A stretch of 64,000 nucleotides of DNA from Sindora glabra (lineage: Eukaryota; Streptophyta; Magnoliopsida; Fabales; Fabaceae), in the NCBI GenBank assembly GCA_020226215.1, contig CM035232.1, forward strand, positions 19,132,316 to 19,196,315. The letters run 5' to 3'. Position 1 is the stretch's first letter. Each line of letters begins with the position of its first letter. Both the position numbers and the translations under genes were made by a program. The notes below the pieces were generated by a model. That model had not been told where the DNA came from and ran no database searches. It saw only the letters and a program-made list of their open reading frames with translations. Of this stretch, positions 1 to 11,739 are shown piece after piece.

Positions 1-80
1 AAAAGAGGAAATGAATGGGGATTGATTGGGAGGGAGGGAAGGAATAGGCAAACAGATGCAGAAAGGTAAATTTCGTGCAC
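1..80 (-). other. Putative 5' leader of a gene running off the left edge
   Basis: Read on the minus strand this stretch is pyrimidine-rich (runs of CCTTCCCTCCCTCCC type), as many plant 5' untranslated leaders are. It begins about 30 bp downstream of a good TATA box at 109-117. No minus-strand coding sequence is visible before the window ends, so the gene body would lie outside. This is inferred from composition and promoter position only. Confidence 0.4.
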
Positions 81-104
81 CTGCTAATCGGGGAATTGTA
101 ATTG

Positions 105-170
105 AGAGTTATATATAGATGCAGTGGTTAGGCACACAGAAGCGACAAACATACGCGTGAACGCGTTATA
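105..170 (-). promoter_or_regulatory. TATA-type promoter with paired ACGCGT boxes
   Basis: The minus strand reads TATATATAA at 109-117, with a pyrimidine-rich leader downstream towards position 1. About 40 bp upstream of the TATA are two ACGCGT palindromes (153-158 and 161-166) separated by GA. ACGCGT fits the VCGCGB site bound by CAMTA calmodulin-regulated factors, and the second copy extends to CGCGTT, the plant rapid stress response element. The arrangement is seen directly; stress- or calcium-regulated expression is inference. Confidence 0.45.
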
Positions 171-400
171 GGTTTGCCAGGTTGGATGAGAGAGAAGTGC
201 ATAAAGTTACAGAAACAGGGATTTAGGGATATATGGCTTTTTGGGGAGATATGGGGAGACTGTCTCAATTTTAGCAGTTACAGATTTGTGTTGAAATTTA
301 TTTTTCCAGCCCAAATGAGATTTCCTCTTCGTTGTGCACAGCTATTCGCCCTGTTACCGTATCAGCATGACTAAGGAGCTTCTAAAGTTACCCCCCCCCC

Positions 401-1317
401 CAAACAAAAAAAAAATAATAATTTATAAATATTTTAAAAATAATTTAAGTTATTTATTTTTAATAAATTTTTTAAAATTAATATTTATATATAAAGTATG
501 AGATAATTAAAAATAAAAAAATAATGAAATAAATATTAGTAAATTGAAAGTGTAGAATAGTGAAATATTTATTGATAAAAAAGAATAAAATCTAAAACAA
601 ATATTTAATGATTCATTAGAAATATGAAGCTATAGATAAATAAGAATATTTTTTTTCAAAATACAACAAATAAAAATAAAGAGAAAGAATATTTAATTAA
701 TCATTAGTTAAATAAAAATAAAAAAGGAAGTTCTATCTTACTCTTTCTTATAATATTCACTTTTTTAATTTTATTTTTATAAAATATTTTATATTAATTT
801 TATTTGTTTCAAATAATAATTTTTAATTCTATCTTTAGATGATAAAATTAAACAAATTAATTTTTATATAAACATTAGTAAAAGAATAATATTAGACAAG
901 TTCATAATCCATATAGATAAAAGTGAGAGAGTGAATTTCACATGAATTAAAGAAAATGAAATTTACTCAAAAATAAAACAATTACTATTTACACATTGTT
1001 TAGAGGGAGCTACATTTGGGAATAGTGTAAGTATATTAATGCAATTCTTGTGTATAACGTTTAAGAGGAGTAAAAGAGAGACATTCCAAGGTAAGGTTTT
1101 TGTAATGCGTTCAAAAGGATCATTGTTCACATGCTTTCTAGATATTTAAAAGTGTTTATTTGGGTTGGACATTAGCTAAATAATAAGAAGAAGATAATGA
1201 TTTATAAATGATAGTTGATTCTATTAACTTATTATTTTTTTTATAAGACATTTACGAGGAAATAACATACTGACATGGAGTACAAAAGAATTGCTAATAG
1301 TTTAATAAGGAGATTTA
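401..1317. other. Gene-free AT-rich stretch
   Basis: A C10 homopolymer at about 390-400 marks the edge of the promoter-like segment. Beyond it I see only A/T-rich simple sequence and no ORF, RNA gene or recognisable repeat end until the transposon at 1318. Confidence 0.6.
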
Positions 1318-2597
1318 GGGGCCGTTTGGTTCAGACTGGGGAAAGGGAATGGAATCAGGAAAGGGAATTAGGAGGAAAGGAAAGGAATAGCTCCTGATTA
1401 CCCAATCTGTTTGGTTTAAATAGGAAAGGGAATCAAGTATTTTTAATTTACTTTATTAATAATTATTACATTAAAAATAATATATTTATAATTATTTTTA
1501 AAATAATTATTATAATTATTATCTTATTATTTTTATTTTATTTACTAATATTATAATTTTTATAATTATTTATTATCAATTATTAACATCTTATTAATAT
1601 TATTTTTATTAATACTCTATTTTAACTATTATTAATATATTAATAATAATTAATATTATTATAATAATTTTAATAATTATTATTTATTTAATTATTATTT
1701 TTAATATTTATAATTTTATTAATATTATTAATTATTAATAATTTAAAAATATTATAATATTAAAAAAATAATTATTAAAAATATTATAACATTATTAATA
1801 TAATTGAACAATATTATAATATTTATTATTTATTTAGTATTTAATAATATTATAATATTTTTAATTTATTAAAAATTAATATTATTAAAATAATAATTAA
1901 ATAAATAATTATTATATATTAATAATAATATTATTATTTATTTAAAAAATAAATAATATTAAATTTTAATAAATTAAAAATATTATAATATTATTAATAT
2001 AATTAGATAATATTATAATAATAATAATTATTTATTTAATATTTAATAAAAATTATTTATTTATTAAATAAATATTAATATTATTATTAATATAAATTAA
2101 TTATTATTTATTTTTATTATCCATCATAATTATTATTTATTAATATTATTAATTTTTGATAACTTAAAAATATTATAATATTATTAACATAATTAAATAA
2201 TATTATAATAATTATTTATTTATTATTATTTATTATTTATTTATTATTATTATTAATTATTAATATTAAAAATATTATAATATTTAAAATAACATGTATT
2301 AAAATATTATAATATTATTAATATAATTAAATAATAATAAAATATTTATTATATATTTAATATTTAATAATATTATTAATATATAATGATTATTTGATAA
2401 TATTATTAGAGGAGATAGGGAAAGAGAATGGGATTCCTCAATGAGTGAGGGGGAATCACCATTCCCTTAAATGGGGTAATCCCATTAAGGAAAAAAGGGG
2501 AAGGGGAATGAGTTTTTTCTCAACCAAACAAAAACAAAGGAAATGAAACCCTACAATTCCCTTTCCCTTTTCTGAAACCCCCAAACCAAACGGCCCC
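1318..2597. mobile_element. PIF/Harbinger-type non-autonomous element (large MITE)
   Basis: Perfect 14-bp terminal inverted repeats GGGGCCGTTTGGTT open at 1318 and close at 2597. Similarity continues inward as a degenerate purine-rich AAAGGGAATGG-type motif. The element is flanked by TTA on both sides (1315-1317 and 2598-2600), the 3-bp target duplication typical of PIF/Harbinger (Tourist-like) elements. The 1280-bp element carries no transposase. Subterminal arms of about 120 and 190 bp have moderate GC. The core (about 1440-2400) is nearly pure A/T, built of ATT, TTA and AATAT motifs. The family call rests on the TIR sequence and TSD. Confidence 0.8.
1440..2400. repeat. Extreme A/T core of the Harbinger element
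   Basis: About 960 bp with only a few percent G+C, composed of shuffled ATTATT, AATAATATT and TATAATATT words, with several near-repeats of an AAAATATTATAATATTATTA-like motif (for example near 1740, 1980, 2170, 2270 and 2310). It looks like expansion of simple AT motifs inside the transposon rather than decayed coding sequence. Confidence 0.7.
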
Positions 2598-2600
2598 TTA

Positions 2601-4080
2601 GTGTTTATTAAGGGTATAAGAAACAAAAGATAAACTGTAAGGTAATGTAGAGAAAGTTTTGTATGCAATAATAGAGATGTCACCATTAAACGATTAAAGA
2701 TGTTAGTTATATATTTGAATAGTAGAGGTTTTTGGTGCATAGTAGTGATAATGGCATTATTAGGTAGTTAAAGGTATTGTTGTGGTCATATTTTATTTTT
2801 TTATGAATGGTTCATAAAGTATGAAAACCTTTCATTCAACTTAGTCAAAAAGGCTTATAGCGAGGAAGGTAAAGTGTAATATCTTTATCTTTCCTATTTC
2901 TTATGAATTATAGTGAATCCTTTAACTTAATCCAATCAAGTAATACCTTAAAAGATTCTTGAGTTAGTAGTAGAAAGTTTCTTTATTTCCATTGTCAAGG
3001 CACCATTGTCCAACAATTGATTGATCACTGGTTGGCTTTTTGCTTTTATGGAACCCTCTCAATTTAAATTCCTATGATAATAATGATGTTGAGGGAGTAA
3101 TCATTGAGATTCTCTTTTGTGATTAGACTTAGATTGAGGAGAGAGTAACTTTTTAAGGGTTCTATCATAAATCAAATATGTTGAAGTTCTTGAATCTTTG
3201 TGCAACCAAATTTAATATGTTTTATGAGTTATTTTTCTATTGAGAGTTTGACCCTTTTAGCAGTTTAATAAATTTGTTAAGAATTTCAACCCTTTTAATG
3301 AATAAATATATTTTTTGAAATATTTTTGTATTTATATTTAAATATTATTTTTAAAATCGTGCCTTTCAGCACACACACTTAGTTTTTTTTTTTCTCTTTT
3401 TTACGATAAAAGTATTAAGTTCATTAAACTAGCATATAAGAACTCAATGGAAGATTAGGATATAAAGATAAGACAAAAATGGCACCTATAAATTGTTTTA
3501 GATGAATTTTTTAATAATTTTATTTTATATTAATAAAAATAATTTTAATTTATTTGTAATTGAATTCTTATTTGAAATATATTGAAAAATAATATATATT
3601 TTTATACTCTAATTTTGTAGGAATAATAATTTATTCATTTATATTATATAATTAAATGAATGGATATATTTTTTTATATTATTAATTTTACATATTTTGA
3701 TTTTAAAAATGAATAAATATATTTTGTGACCTTATTAGTAATCTATATACATCCTGATAATTTTAAATATTATTTTACAGTATTTATTATTTAAAAAATA
3801 TATTTTTCTCATTAGCAGTGGAAATTAATTATGGTGAATAAAATATATAAAATACAAATTACCATAAATATTATGCATATATAAATAGACTTATACAATT
3901 GAATATTTTCTAAAATTTAATTTGATAACATCTTTCAATAACAATTTACACGCGAATCTTGTAAAAGAAAATCTAATTCCTCTCTTGATTTCATAATTAT
4001 AAAATATAGAAATAAATTATATTTTGAATATATTAAGATTCATACTTATGCATAGGAGTTTGCAAATTAATTTATGTTTG
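2601..4080. other. Gene-free stretch
   Basis: AT-rich sequence with no ORF of note, no splice-site pattern and no recognised element boundary. I see nothing to annotate here. Confidence 0.5.
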
Positions 4081-4084
4081 AAGA

Positions 4085-4545
4085 TAATTGAAAAAGGAAG
4101 ATGCGGAGTCAAACTTGCGCAACTACAACAACCCCGTTCATGTTTCATCTAAGCAGCTTTTGATTACGTGCATTGTCCACGAGGATCGTCCTTGTTCCGA
4201 CTCCATTAAGTTATTCGAACTCTTGGTTAAAAAAACTGAAATGCCGTATGCATTAAGTATGAGGTTTAAAATTGAATTTTTAAATATAAATTAAGTGATA
4301 TAATTAATATATAATAGTGAAATATGTTTATGAATTTTAACTCAATAAATTAAAATGTAATTTTGAACTCTAGTGCTCTACATATAGCATTTTTGCTAAA
4401 AAAAAAACAAAAAAGTCAGAAACTAGAGAAGGTGAGATTTTAAAGAATGGATAAGGGCCATTGCTCCATTGCTTGCTGCTAAGTGAAAGTGAGTGAAGTT
4501 TTTATGGAACTTCCAGAAGCTTTCGCCATGTGCGAATGTCATCCC
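4085..4545. other. Two short higher-GC islands, possible gene scraps
   Basis: Positions 4095-4260 and 4440-4545 have clearly higher GC than the surrounding DNA. The first can be read as about 55 codons on the plus strand without a stop, but I do not recognise the peptide and it lacks an ATG context or splice sites that would make an exon. The second contains an ATG-led reading of about 20 codons (near 4504) before a stop. They may be exon fragments of a decayed gene or transposon debris. Confidence 0.2.
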
Positions 4546-4789
4546 TTAAAATTTTATATACTCTAATTATATATTATATATTCTTAATTATATTTGAGAA
4601 AATTTTAATTAATTAATTAATTAATGGATACATAATTTATATATTTACTATCAACAAAAATTTAAATAAATGCAATAATTTTCTAATAACTCCTATGATA
4701 AATACTTATATTTTAAAAATGATAATGAGAATTATCTATTAATCTTCTCAATCACTTTCTAATGTTCATATTTAAGAAAGTGCTACATA

Positions 4790-4935
4790 AAATATATACT
4801 ATCTTTATTATTACTTAAATTATTTTTTTATTTCACATTACTAACTTAAATATTGGATGGGTCCCGGTGAACTCTCATCCACTGCCCTTTGACATTGTAT
4901 TCATGTCTTGCAAGTATATCAAAGAGATAAGAGAT
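4790..4935 (+). repeat. LTR-like repeat fragment, copy 1
   Basis: This segment aligns, with gaps and substitutions, to 10470-10620. Shared blocks include a TATATACTA..TTTCATTATTA type start, a CTAACTTAA(A/G)TAT block, a TTTGA(C/T)A(T/G)TGT(A/G)TTCAT(G/A)TCTTG core and a final GGTACG/AGTATA..AAAGAGAT. From memory, the block order resembles LTR or leader sequence of plant retrotransposons; that assignment is inference. The pair itself is visible directly. Confidence 0.45.
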
Positions 4936-5329
4936 TTTTTATTAGCGCCGTTGTGACTTTTTCACAAATTTTCACACTTTTCTCAAGAAAATAAGCAATT
5001 TTTTGAATTTTTCCAAAAAATAATGTGAAAAAGATAAAAATATATTTAGATATATTTTAAATTTTGTATTTTAAGAAATCATTTTAAAAAATTATATTTT
5101 AAAAATTATTTTTGAATTGAGAAAAATAAAAAATAAAAGATAAAATGGTGTTGTAAATAAAAAAATTTATTTAATTACAAAATTGAAATAAAAATAAGAG
5201 AATAATTTTTAAAAATATCTAATTTTTTTTTATTTTTAAGTTATATGTTTAAAATTATAATTTTTAAAAATAAATTGATAAACAGGTTTGTCTATTAAAA
5301 AGGAAAAAGAAAACAAACAGATTCAAAAT

Positions 5330-5450
5330 TTTGAGGGCTTTTTTGGTTATTTTCCTGGAAAATTGAGGTAAAATAAGAAGTTTCGATATCAGAGGAATCG
5401 AACTTGGTCCTTTTGCGAAGATTGCTTGGCGAAGAGCTGCTAGTGCCATG
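5330..5450. other. Transposon-like phrase with tRNA T-arm look-alike
   Basis: The stretch around GAGGAATCGAACTTGGTCC (near 5391) recalls an antisense tRNA T-arm, but no cloverleaf can be built around it. Similar phrases recur in degenerate plant transposons. On the minus strand a 61-codon ORF starting MALAALRQAIF ends in low-complexity sequence. I treat the stretch as repeat-derived. Confidence 0.25.
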
Positions 5451-5454
5451 TAAA

Positions 5455-8230
5455 TAGCGATTCATTTTACTCTCATTATTTTCTGGAAGAATTCAGGAGG
5501 ATTCTAGCTTTTAGCAACTCTGAAGCTCGAAGATTCTGTTTTTCAAGTTCAATATTCCAAATGGAAATCATAAGACGGCGGATCGCAAATAGCTTCATAA
5601 CGTGGAAATCTCCAGAAAATTTCATAAGATTCATCCAAATCGCAGATCCAAGGTGTGATCAACTGAAATTCATAATTTTTAGAATCGAAACAAGTGATGT
5701 GAATCTGAGGACAAAAAATTTCAGCCGCAGAATTGCGAATCACTGATTTCATAAAAAAGAATGCAATTCATTTATAATTTCTTATCCAGTCAATCGAAGA
5801 ATTTGAGAAACTCTGAGAATTTTACCGAAGAGTTTTGACATTGATCATTACATCGAAAGTCATTTGAAGAAAGATTTTAGAAAGCACAAATCGTGCTTCT
5901 CAATACAGATTTACTCTACGATTTCTCCACAAGTCTGGAAGAGAACCAAAATTGAGATTTCATCCAATCAACAAGTTCCCTACACAGAATCTTGGCATCC
6001 ACTATGGAATCGAAGATCTTTAGTTGCAAGGCTTGAAGATAATTATCGCACAACTGTTGAAGTTCAAAGGTGCGCATTACATTATGTCTTTCTTTGATCA
6101 AGTAATGACAATATCACTATATGAACCTTGTTTTAATGCCAATTTGTGTATGGGGGACAAACGAATGAAAAATCTGCTATAAGAATTGAAATTTGGTTCA
6201 CGCATGTATAACCTGCTTGTTAATATGTCTGACTACACTTTTCGCTGTGCTAGGAAGATGAACTCGCGATTCAGCATATCTGTAAGTAGTTGAGTTTGTG
6301 ACGAATTCTAGTTGCTGTCATTTATGTACTGTTTATTGTCATTTGTACCTCAAAAATCGAGGTCAATAATTTTTCTAGAGGTGTTGAACCGATCCATCAT
6401 GCATACTCATATATTTTTTGAATGAATGTCAAGTCACACTGTAAAGACATCACGTGATCTGCTCATGTAAAGAGGTTAAACACTGTAAATTCACCTGTAA
6501 ATTCACCAGTGATGGTTCAAGGCCAATTCTACCCCTGTATTTTAGGCTCAAGTAGCTGGAATAAGACATAGTTACATACTTTTACTATATAGCTGGGTAA
6601 CATGCATTGAGGATAGAAACCTCCACCATAAGAAGATTTTGGTTGAGAAATCACTGCATTCATTGAATCATCAATGCATTTTACTAAGTCATATATGCTT
6701 ATCTTAGTCATACATATGTTTTAAGAGCTTTTCAATGCATTGCATTTCATTAAATTAAAAAGATCATGCTTCCGCAAATGTTAAGTTCCACATTTTCCAC
6801 TATTTGGAGATACAGGCGGGTCCCTATAACCCCCTTTGCTTTGCTTATAATCTTACTCAAAATTTTTCCCATATCACAAAGAAAGCGAATATAAATTTCT
6901 AGCCGATCATGTTCAATCTTCTTCATTCATATGAATAATCTGAGAAGAAAAAAGAAACCCATAAACAAGTATAGATAATCCCTATAGATCACCGTATATC
7001 GCAAAGACAAAGCACCTTTTGGACAAGATTGTCATCAGGAACGAATGAACTGCTGCCATTTTCCAAAATCCACTGCCTTGTCCCTGTAAATTATCATCCG
7101 TTTGCCTTAAAACCTTCACTCTTAACTGATATTGAAACTACACTGTGATAGCTTCTAACAGGGCCTTTTGATGTTACATTTTATATTTTTGCAAGGATGC
7201 TCCAGGAAAAAAGGGGACACTACAACATTGCAGCAGGGGCCCAATTTGAATTTAATGTGATTTGGCTCTACTGGGTTACTGATATATTTTAATATATACT
7301 ATATCATAACTTGTAATTTGTAATTTGACTTTTTCAAATCAATTTAATTGCTTTCTTTCATCCTAAGTGCATCTTGATTCATGTCTCCATCAGTCGTAAT
7401 ATTGCATTATGATCTTGTTTTCAAAATTATTTGCTGCATTATCAGTAACTCTTGCCTTAACTTTTCTTTCGAGAAATACTCCTTTGTTATAGATAGTCAA
7501 AACATCCTTTTGAGTATCAGTACCCATTTTGCCTAACATTTTGGACCCAAGATTGACATTTACAGCACATTTTGATTGTTTTGTGACTATGTATTATCGT
7601 TCAATACATCTCACTCTCTATTGCTGCTGCTATTGGAAATATCTAATAATTGGTGGAATTATAGATACCCATAAGTTATTACAGATTTTTTTCAAACAAT
7701 TGGTAGTCAAGGTCTAAAGTTAAGTTTGATGCCAAAACTCTAAACATTTGGTCATCAATATGTTTTAGCATTTAATGCTAAAGGAAGCCGATTGGCTTTT
7801 GGAGAAAAATTTTAGTTTAACAATAAACTTGTTTAAATCCATGATATTTTAACGTTACATTTTATATGAAATTACTTGTTTTGTGTACATATATAAATGA
7901 TGACCACGTCCTTATAGTTTGAACTGATAATCTGCTTATTATATATACAAACTACATTTTGCAGAATGGAAAAAGATGGCCTGATTTACAACAGGGCTGC
8001 ATCATATGACTTCTATTATTATGTATTATTCATATAATTATTGCAAATATAGTAGGATATTGTGCCACTTGGTAGTATGGCTAAATGTTTTTGATTATCA
8101 TATATTATACCACTAGTCTTTTTTACGATGCTGAACCAGAGTTTTGTAGCTCTAGTGATCACCCGAAGTATTACCACATTACATCGAAGATTACCAAATC
8201 AATCAGTTCCTTTGTCAATAATTTTCACAA
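5455..8230 (+). other. Exon/intron-like texture without coding potential; possible lncRNA or decayed gene
   Basis: Higher-GC islands with plausible plant splice sites alternate with T-rich spacers. Examples are a donor-like AAAG|GT at about 6068-6071, a 29-nt block at about 6253-6281 between TGCTAG and GTAAGT, and TTTTGCAG|AATGG near 7964. No long ORF spans these blocks on either strand; overlapping 60-77 codon ORFs at 5549-6101 occur on both strands and have no recognisable domain. A spliced non-coding transcript or the relic of a gene would both fit. The remaining sequence, 6300-7950, is intron-like and otherwise featureless. Confidence 0.25.
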
Positions 8231-8343
8231 GCCACCGCTTTGACAATATGAAGGTTTGTGTTGTGATTGTATAGTGTATACCAAAACAGTTGAGATTTTT
8301 AAGACTAATATTTATTATATAAAGCTTATTACTGCAATTTATT

Positions 8344-8350
<7 letters not shown>

Positions 8351-8384
<34 letters not shown>
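8351..8384. repeat. (TA)17 microsatellite
   Basis: Uninterrupted TA dinucleotide run of 34 bp. Confidence 0.97.
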
Positions 8385-8387
<3 letters not shown>

Positions 8388-8399
8388 TATCTTCTGTTA

Positions 8400-9250
8400 T
8401 AATACTAATTCATTGTTATTTTTTTATATGTTAGAAAACAAAAATGTGCAAAGTATATAACTCATCTTGAAAGCATATCCCACAAGAGAGATAGTACATG
8501 ATTTAAAAGATCCCTGATGTTGGAGAGAGTTATATCTTATTGTGGTCCCCTTAAGATACTTTTTGTGAAATAAAAAAAAACCTTTGCATCTCTATTGCCT
8601 TTGGTAGATTAGCTTTTTGTTACTAAGTGGCATATCTTAGTTGTGAAATGTGCAAAATAGTAATTCTAGTCTTAAGAATAGTAAGATAATCTTAGATAGT
8701 TTAAGAAGTAGTTGGTGCCTTGTGTTCATGTTATAATAAACAATAAGAAAGTGAAAGAAATATTGGAATACTCTCATGAATAGAATCTTTCAAGATTTGA
8801 CCTATTAAATTGAATATTACTAGACTTGTATCATTGTAGAGTCAATTTTAGATCATGTAACAAACCATACAATACATAAGGGAATGGTCAACCTTGACCT
8901 TATAGAAAGTTGTTAAGAAGGATCATCGATACAAATTAGGAATAAAAGCTTTTCATAAGTACAAAGTACAATATGGACACTAGAGGACTAAAAACCTTGA
9001 AAGGTTACCTTTCCTCTAACTAATAACATGGAAGTTATTTGATATGTTGAAAAATTGCTAAAGGTGATGGGAAATAAAATGTGCAAAGAGCACCATTCAT
9101 TTTAAAAACATATCTTAGAAACAAGACAATAGATGACTTAATGAGCCATTAATTTTGAAAGAGGGAGTAATAATAACCTCTAAAATTTGTTGGAAACAAA
9201 AATGTGCAAGACACATCATAGTTCATTTGAGCACATTCATATAAATTAGT
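8400..9250. other. Gene-free stretch with a recurring short motif
   Basis: No ORF. A motif close to GAAACAAAAATGTGCAA recurs three times (near 8435, 9070 and 9190), each time followed by an imperfect CATATC/CATCA-type tract, hinting at degenerate copies of one repeat. Confidence 0.35.
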
Positions 9251-9256
9251 AATCAT

Positions 9257-9661
9257 TGATATCTTAAGCACTACTATTTGGTAAGCTCCCTATTATTTAA
9301 TGGGTTAAATTAATATTAGTTGATCACTTAAGTATTACTATTCGACATGACCTTTATTATTTGACAAGTTAGATGGTACTAATCGATTGCTTGGGCACTA
9401 CTATTCAACAGACTCTTTATTATTCGATGAGTTAAATTAGCATTAATTGGTCATTCAAACATTATTATTTGGCAAGCTCCTTATTATTTGATGGGTTAGA
9501 TTGGTGCTAATTGTTTGCTTGGGCATTGTTATTCAACATGCTCCCCATTATTTGATGGGTTAGATCGAAATTAGCCGATCACTTGGGTATCATTATTTGA
9601 TGGGCTCCCCATTATTAGACACGTCAACATAGATTGGTAATTGTCGGTTGCTTGGGCATTA
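9257..9661. repeat. 64-bp minisatellite, about 6.3 degenerate copies
   Basis: Consecutive copies can be read at 9257-9320, 9321-9383, 9384-9447, 9448-9511, 9512-9575 and 9576-9643, plus a partial seventh. Period is 63-64 bp except for the longer last full copy. Each copy runs from a (T/C)GATCACTTGGGCA-like start, through TATTATTTG, a CTCCTTATTATTTGA block and a GGGTTAGAT block, to a GCTAAT end. Copies are perhaps 70-80% alike, so the array is old. No coding frame is kept. Confidence 0.85.
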
Positions 9662-9727
9662 GCATGAAATAGGTTCCTTCTTAAGCAATATGTAACACAC
9701 ATCTAAAGTATCAAGATAGATAATTAA

Positions 9728-10005
9728 GGAGACTGATCAAATTATCAGTTCATAAGATCTGAAAGATTAATTAGATTATTAATGTATATAGTAAAAAAAA
9801 AACTAATTAGATGTATACGATCAAAAAGATGAATCAGATAGTATGTTTAAAAAGATCAATCAAATTATTAATTTATAAAGTTAGAAAGATTATCAATTAA
9901 TATGATTAGAGAGATTGATCATATTATTAGTTTGTATGGTCATTAAGATTAATAAAGTAAATCAATTAGATTACTAACTAATATGTTTAAGAATACCAAT
10001 CAAAG
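9728..10005. repeat. Degenerate short tandem repeat array
   Basis: About eight units of 25-40 bp share a pattern close to GATCAATCAAATTATTAATTT followed by a TATA(A/G)GTTAGAAA-like tail. Unit length varies and substitution is heavy. It sits immediately downstream of the 64-bp minisatellite, so the two may belong to one decayed element. Confidence 0.5.
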
Positions 10006-10019
10006 TGTAAGCTTCTATG

Positions 10020-10465
10020 GATGCAATTAGGGTTATCAATCAGATTATCATAATTGAAATTTGGAATATTAGTTAATTCATATCAATAGATTACATGGGT
10101 TTCAAATTATTAGGGTGAAGTATTAGTTATTCAGGTGTTCAAAGTTTAGATTGTTAGATTTGTGATTCAAATGTTTAAATTATCTAATTTAAAATTTAAA
10201 CAATTCAAATCTTCAAAATTTGGTGTCAGTTGTTAGATTATCATATTTGGATCAAGGTTTTACCAATTCAAGATATCAAAATTTATGAGTAAATATTTTG
10301 GGCATATTATAGTTAGTTTGTACAAACACTTAATCAAGCTTTGTTTATCAATTTAGAAGAGCTAATGATACATGCCTATATTTCAAAGATCATAATAGTA
10401 ATTATCTAATAATTGTTTAACTACTTACAATTACTTTCCAATTGCTATATCCGGGGAACTTTTAT
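10020..10465. other. Gene-free stretch
   Basis: Repetitive ATTCAAA/TTAGATTGTTAG-type sequence continues from the array on the left. No ORF or clear element end is visible. Confidence 0.45.
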
Positions 10466-10469
10466 ACAA

Positions 10470-10620
10470 GGTATATACTACTTTCATTATTATTCAAATT
10501 ATTGTTTTTTTACTACATATTATTAACTTAAGTATCAAAGGGGTTATGACAAATCCTCATATGCTACTCTTTGATAGTGTGTTCATATCTTGTAGGTACG
10601 CTAAAGAGATGAGCAATCTT
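10470..10620 (+). repeat. LTR-like repeat fragment, copy 2
   Basis: Partner of 4790-4935 in the same orientation, with the same order of shared blocks ending in TTGTAGGTACGCTAAAGAGAT. The block order resembles LTR/leader sequence of plant retrotransposons; no coding region accompanies it. Confidence 0.45.
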
Positions 10621-10683
10621 TCATTTTTTTGCATTTATTTTAGTTGTTAGTAGTAGTGGGTATAGAAGTTGTGTGCCTACTAG

Positions 10684-10713
10684 TTAATTAAGAATCTCTT
10701 AATTAAGAATCTC
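10684..10713. repeat. Perfect 15-bp tandem duplication
   Basis: TTAATTAAGAATCTC occurs twice with no spacer. The same word, preceded by TC, recurs once near 52485. Confidence 0.9.
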
Positions 10714-10719
10714 TCAATC

Positions 10720-11480
10720 GTCCCGAATAAATAAAGTATAATTATTAATTTTGTGAAATTTATACATATTAAAAATTTATTTTTTTAATTTTTAAGATAT
10801 TAAAAATTTTAGAAGTTAATAATTATTTTTTATTTATTGAATATTTATAAAAAATATATAGCATAGTTAAAGTATACAAAAATTTTTCGGCATACCCGTA
10901 ATTGAACCTATATATTAGTCGATTTACTTGAGCTCTAAATTAACGAGTAAAAAATTTGAATTAATAATGGGCACCTAAAAAATGCAATATTATTATCATT
11001 TTAACTGTGTGTTCGGTTTTCTCATTCATTCTTTCTTATAAACAAATGATTTTAAAATTCTAAATTTTATCTAGTATGACAAATTGTATTCTCATATTTA
11101 AAGTGGATGAGGTATTTTATAAGCAAAATGTGGTTGATGGGTTGTGGTCATATTGTTGGCCCTTTTGTGCGAGAAATTTTTACCTACATATACTATAATA
11201 CATTAAATTATTTAAAATAATATTTTAAATATTAAATTATTTTCGAATTTGAATTTAGCGTAAAAATTGCACCTACAATTATTGTATCTAGTGGTTCAAA
11301 CACATATATCTCTTTGCATATTTATAAGATTTATGCTTTGTTGTTGTATATATCTAAATTTTGATCAACACCACGGACCTATAAAAATGTAAGGAACACG
11401 CGTTTGGACAATGAACTTTAGCAATCGTAGCAGTTGTTCCTCCGATAAATCTAAATCCACAAGTAGTTTCATATTTGAAA
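10720..11480. other. Gene-free stretch
   Basis: AT-rich sequence without ORF, RNA gene or recognisable repeat boundary. Confidence 0.5.
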
Positions 11481-11551
11481 GTTTATTTATAGGTAAATTT
11501 TAATGTATCTTTAAGGTTTTAAATTTCGAAATAATAATGTAATAATTTTAA

Positions 11552-11668
11552 AAATTATTAGATTAAAATTATTTAATTATATATATTAAAAATAAATAAT
11601 TATAATTTAATAATTCTTAAACTTATCATATCATTTTAAAATTTTAAAATTTTGAAATATTATAACAA
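11552..11668 (+). repeat. Dispersed AT-rich repeat, copy 1
   Basis: Aligns to 12090-12206 in direct orientation over about 117 bp. Both contain a long stretch close to TTAAAAATAAATAATTATAAT and end near CAACAA. The copies flank a 230-bp GC-richer island. Confidence 0.6.
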
Positions 11669-11739
11669 GTACCTTATTTAAAATGTTTTAATATTATATA
11701 TTTTACGTAAATAGGAATTTTTCTCCGTGAGATGTGAAA

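Noticed and set aside
5380..5450. tRNA-like T-arm word GGAATCGAAC
   Set aside because: No acceptor, D-arm or anticodon stem can be paired around it on either strand; similar phrases are common in decayed plant repeats.
9257..9661. CRISPR-like regular spacing
   Set aside because: The units are contiguous degenerate 64-bp tandem copies without conserved repeat/variable spacer structure, in a plant genome.
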